This document shows positions 44,647 to 46,757 of a stretch of 46,757 nt of DNA, piece by piece. Position 1 is the first letter of the stretch. The number at the start of each line of letters is the position of its first letter. Source of the stretch: Planctomycetaceae bacterium (GTDB lineage: Bacteria; Planctomycetota; Phycisphaerae; Phycisphaerales; SM1A02); the NCBI GenBank assembly GCA_021297795.1, contig JAJTGL010000009.1:1-46757 (forward strand), in the 5' to 3' direction. The notes beneath the pieces are model-generated. The model ran no database searches and was not told where the DNA came from. It worked only from the letters and a program-made list of their open reading frames with translations. The translations under genes and the position numbers were made by a program.

Positions 44647-46011
44647 TCAGCCGGCCTTCGAGGCGTCGCCGGAGGCGAGCGCCTTCTCGCACTCGGCCTT
44701 CAGATCGTCAACGATCTTCGCCGGGTTCTGCGGGTCGATGCCCTGGTGGACGGCAACGACCTTGCCGTCCGGTCCGATGACCACGGTCGCCGGGATGCCG
44801 GAGAAGCCGTACGCGCGGATCGCGGTGTCTTCCATGTCGATCAGGCAAGGCATGGCGAAGCCCTGGCCGCCCCAGAACTTCTTGACCGCCGCGATGCGCT
44901 CATCGCCACGGGTCTGCTCGAAGGTGCTCACGCCGTAGACGGCGATGGGCTTCCCCGAGGTCGCCGCCCACTTGGCGAAGTCGCTGACGTGCGGGAGGCC
45001 GCGCTTGCACGGACCGCACCACTCGGCCCAGAAGTCGATGACGACGACCTTGCCCTTGAGTCCGGCGAGGGAGACTTCCTTGCCGTCGAGATCCTTGAGC
45101 GCGAACTCGGGAGCGGAGTCGCCGACGGCGATCGCGGTCGGCTGGAGCCCCTCGATCGAGTCCACCGCGGTCTTGCCGGTCTCATCGAAGCTGATCGCCG
45201 CGGGAAGCGCGTCGGCAACCATCGGCTGCATCTTGAGCATGATCGGGAACGACACGCCCTCGGGCGCGCCCGGCGGCGTGATGTTGACCTGGCCACCCGT
45301 AAGGAGCGACGTCTTCGGATCGATCGTGAAGACACCCACGCTGCCGCCCTCGCCAGCGAGGAGAACCTTGCCCTCGGCGGCGTTGAAGCCGATGATCTTC
45401 GCGGCCGGCATCAGCGCGCCCGCCAGTTCCATCGCCACGTCCTTCGGCTCGGCGGTATCGATCATCCACTGCGGGAGCGGGGCCGGGAATCCACCGAGGT
45501 TCTTCTCGATAGTGGCGACGATCGAACCCTCGAGCGGCATCGCGTAGAACTTCTTCGGCGCGTTCTGGTCGGTGATGTACACCTTGCCGTTCGCGGAGAT
45601 GATCGAGTTCGGACCCATGTCGATGCGCGTGCCGGCGGCGTCGCGCATGACGGTCATCGACTGCTCGTTCTTGCGGCCCATCATGTCGACGGCGAGGGTG
45701 ACGGTGTCGCTGAACGACTTCGCCTCGCGGTAGGCCTTCGCGGTGTTCTTGAGCGCCTCTTCGCCGGCCTTGATGGCCTCCGGGGTCTTCATCGCGTCGG
45801 TGAACGCACCGGCGATGTCGGGCGCCTTCGGCAGCGCGATCTCGGGCAGCGCGCCCGCGGGGATATCCTGCGCGATGGCCTTCTCCGTCATCGGACCGAC
45901 GAACGCGCCGGCCGCGAGCACGCCGGCGGCGAGCACGGCACGGACGAGCGTGAATCGGGATGCGGACTTCGAGACGGTCTTCGACCTGAACTTCGACCTG
46001 AGCTGCGACAT
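44647..46011 (-). CDS. Secreted LolA/DUF2092-like plus TlpA-type thioredoxin fusion (copy 2)
   Basis: 454 residues. It has a basic start and hydrophobic core (LVRAVLAAGVLAAGAFVG) as signal peptide. A LolA/DUF2092-like domain (about 85-290; NSIISANGKVYITDQNAPKK, KTSLLTGGQVNITPPGAPEG) is followed by a TlpA/AhpC-type thioredoxin domain with VVVIDFWAEWCGPC (CGPC at 332-335) and SGIPATVVIGPDGKVVA. The C-terminal redox domain is complete. The N-terminal domain may bind lipids or another hydrophobic ligand, by analogy with LolA; that is inference. GGAGA lies before the ATG. It is about 86 bases downstream of folK and has its own terminator. Confidence 0.87.
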   Translation of the reverse strand: MSQLRSKFRSKTVSKSASRFTLVRAVLAAGVLAAGAFVGPMTEKAIAQDIPAGALPEIALPKAPDIAGAFTDAMKTPEAIKAGEEALKNTAKAYREAKSFSDTVTLAVDMMGRKNEQSMTVMRDAAGTRIDMGPNSIISANGKVYITDQNAPKKFYAMPLEGSIVATIEKNLGGFPAPLPQWMIDTAEPKDVAMELAGALMPAAKIIGFNAAEGKVLLAGEGGSVGVFTIDPKTSLLTGGQVNITPPGAPEGVSFPIMLKMQPMVADALPAAISFDETGKTAVDSIEGLQPTAIAVGDSAPEFALKDLDGKEVSLAGLKGKVVVIDFWAEWCGPCKRGLPHVSDFAKWAATSGKPIAVYGVSTFEQTRGDERIAAVKKFWGGQGFAMPCLIDMEDTAIRAYGFSGIPATVVIGPDGKVVAVHQGIDPQNPAKIVDDLKAECEKALASGDASKAG

Positions 46012-46097
46012 GGAGTCTCCAGTGGATCGTCGCGCGGACGATCGTTGCGGGACGTGCGGACGGCGTTCGATGCCGTCCCCGCCCCCGGCGCAGCGCT

Positions 46098-46619
46098 TCA
46101 CGCGCGGCGCTCGACGAGCGGACCCACCCTGACCGCATCCGCGCGGCCGGGACAGGCACGAAGAAGCGATTCTACCGTCTCCCCGGTGACCGGATCGCGG
46201 GCGTTTGCAGCGATTTCCGCGAGGGGAAGCAGCACGAACGCCCGCTCCCGGAACCGGGGATGCGGGATCTGAAGGTCGCCGTCCGAGACGATCGCATTCC
46301 CGAAGAGGACGATATCGAGGTCGATCGGTCGCGCAATCCAGCGCGTCGTGCTGCGGGCGCGGCCGAGCGATGCCTCGATCGCCAGGAGCCCCTCGAGAAG
46401 CGTGCGCGGCGCGAGCGTCGTCTCGACGAGCACGGCGGCGTTGAGGTATCGCGGCTGATCGGGCGGGCCGACCGGCGCGGTGTCGTAGGCGTTCGATGCC
46501 GCGAGGAGCACGGTGCCCGGAAGCACCTCGATGCGCGCGACGGCCTCGCGCATCGTCGCGAGTCGATCGCCGAGATTCGCGCCGAGCGCGATGATCACGT
46601 GCTCACGCGCGCTCGACAC
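46098..46619 (-). CDS. folK: 2-amino-4-hydroxy-6-hydroxymethyldihydropteridine pyrophosphokinase
   Basis: 173 residues, normal HPPK length. IIALGANLGDR opens the protein, PVGPPDQPRYLNAAVLVE follows, and TTRWIARPIDLDIVLFG and IPHPRFRERAFVLLPLAEIA are the diagnostic substrate- and ATP-binding segments. It transfers pyrophosphate to hydroxymethyldihydropterin in folate synthesis. The GTG at 46619 is preferred because GGAGG is six bases upstream; a longer frame begins at 46667. Its start overlaps the end of the upstream amidase gene by 17 bases, so the two are probably translated together. No other folate gene is in the window. Confidence 0.93.
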   Translation of the reverse strand: MSSAREHVIIALGANLGDRLATMREAVARIEVLPGTVLLAASNAYDTAPVGPPDQPRYLNAAVLVETTLAPRTLLEGLLAIEASLGRARSTTRWIARPIDLDIVLFGNAIVSDGDLQIPHPRFRERAFVLLPLAEIAANARDPVTGETVESLLRACPGRADAVRVGPLVERRA

Positions 46620-46757
46620 GCACGGCCTCCCCTTCGCTCCAGAGAAGCGACCGCGCGCCTTCGCCAAGGAGCAGGAAGCGCGTGCACGCGAGCGCGAGGT
46701 GCGCGGTGCGTCGGCGCACGGTGGTGCGGTCGCCGGGAAAGTGAAAGCGCCGGCTGA
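46603..46757 (-). CDS. CinA/PncC-type nicotinamide-nucleotide amidase, C-terminal end (partial)
   Basis: Only the last 51 codons are inside the window. FHFPGDRTTVRRRTAHLALA matches the C-terminal pattern of CinA/PncC amidase domains (F-x-GDR-x-x-VR, then an Ala/Leu helix). The following FLLLGEGARSLLWSEGEAVR is not clearly part of that family and may be a tail. The catalytic Ser/Lys region lies outside the window, so the identification rests on a short segment. It ends inside the start of folK. Confidence 0.45.
   Translation of the reverse strand, partial: SRRFHFPGDRTTVRRRTAHLALACTRFLLLGEGARSLLWSEGEAVRVERA

Overview
The window is very GC-rich and densely coding, and it reads as a bacterial chromosome. 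Three things suggest Planctomycetota, most likely class Phycisphaerae: a secreted protein ending in two planctomycete-style dockerin-like calcium repeats (36433-37191), a second secreted protein with the same repeat at its N-terminus (22710-24713), and an exosortase with a candidate C-terminal sorting-tag protein inside an exopolysaccharide locus. This assignment is inference from family knowledge; there is no rRNA to confirm it. I saw no tRNA, rRNA, CRISPR array, insertion sequence or phage gene.

Bases 1-6267 (+) hold the end of a polysaccharide assembly operon: a sulfotransferase cut by the window edge, a family 2 glycosyltransferase, a Wzx-type flippase and two more sulfotransferases, each joined to the next by a 4-base ATGA overlap. 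An asparagine-synthase-like gene containing four in-frame 12-bp repeats follows. Bases 6305-22032 (-) are one long, tightly packed operon. In transcription order it encodes an O-antigen ligase/polymerase-like membrane protein, a degenerate nucleotidyltransferase with a beta-helix tail, an exosortase, an EpsI-like protein, a Wzz/Wzc-type chain-length protein with an ATPase domain, an initiating sugar transferase, a 1425-residue helical-repeat membrane protein, and the four dTDP-L-rhamnose genes rfbA, rfbC, rfbD and rfbB. Bases 22033-28102 (-) hold a leader region, a secreted beta-helix protein with its own terminator, a hexapeptide acyltransferase, a second asparagine-synthase-like protein and a probable exosortase substrate.

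Bases 28341-36405 turn to the cell wall and sulfate: a PBP4-type D-Ala-D-Ala carboxypeptidase, an SLC13/RCK permease, a CysQ-type PAP phosphatase, a divergent APS kinase (cysC), and cysD followed by a cysN-cysC fusion. That fusion appears broken by a deletion of about 22 bases. Bases 36433-46757 are mostly unrelated genes: a dockerin-type secreted protein, an arabinose-5-phosphate isomerase, ScpA, a response regulator, a YdiJ-like FAD/Fe-S oxidoreductase, two tandem secreted thioredoxin-fold fusions, FolK and the C-terminus of a probable CinA/PncC amidase.

The most interesting reading is a sulfated, rhamnose-containing exopolysaccharide system. Three PAPS-dependent sulfotransferases sit in the assembly locus. 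About 28 kb away is a compact module for sulfate uptake, PAPS synthesis and PAP removal, with no PAPS reductase beside it. The exosortase genes embedded in the same operon suggest that surface proteins are sorted together with this polymer.
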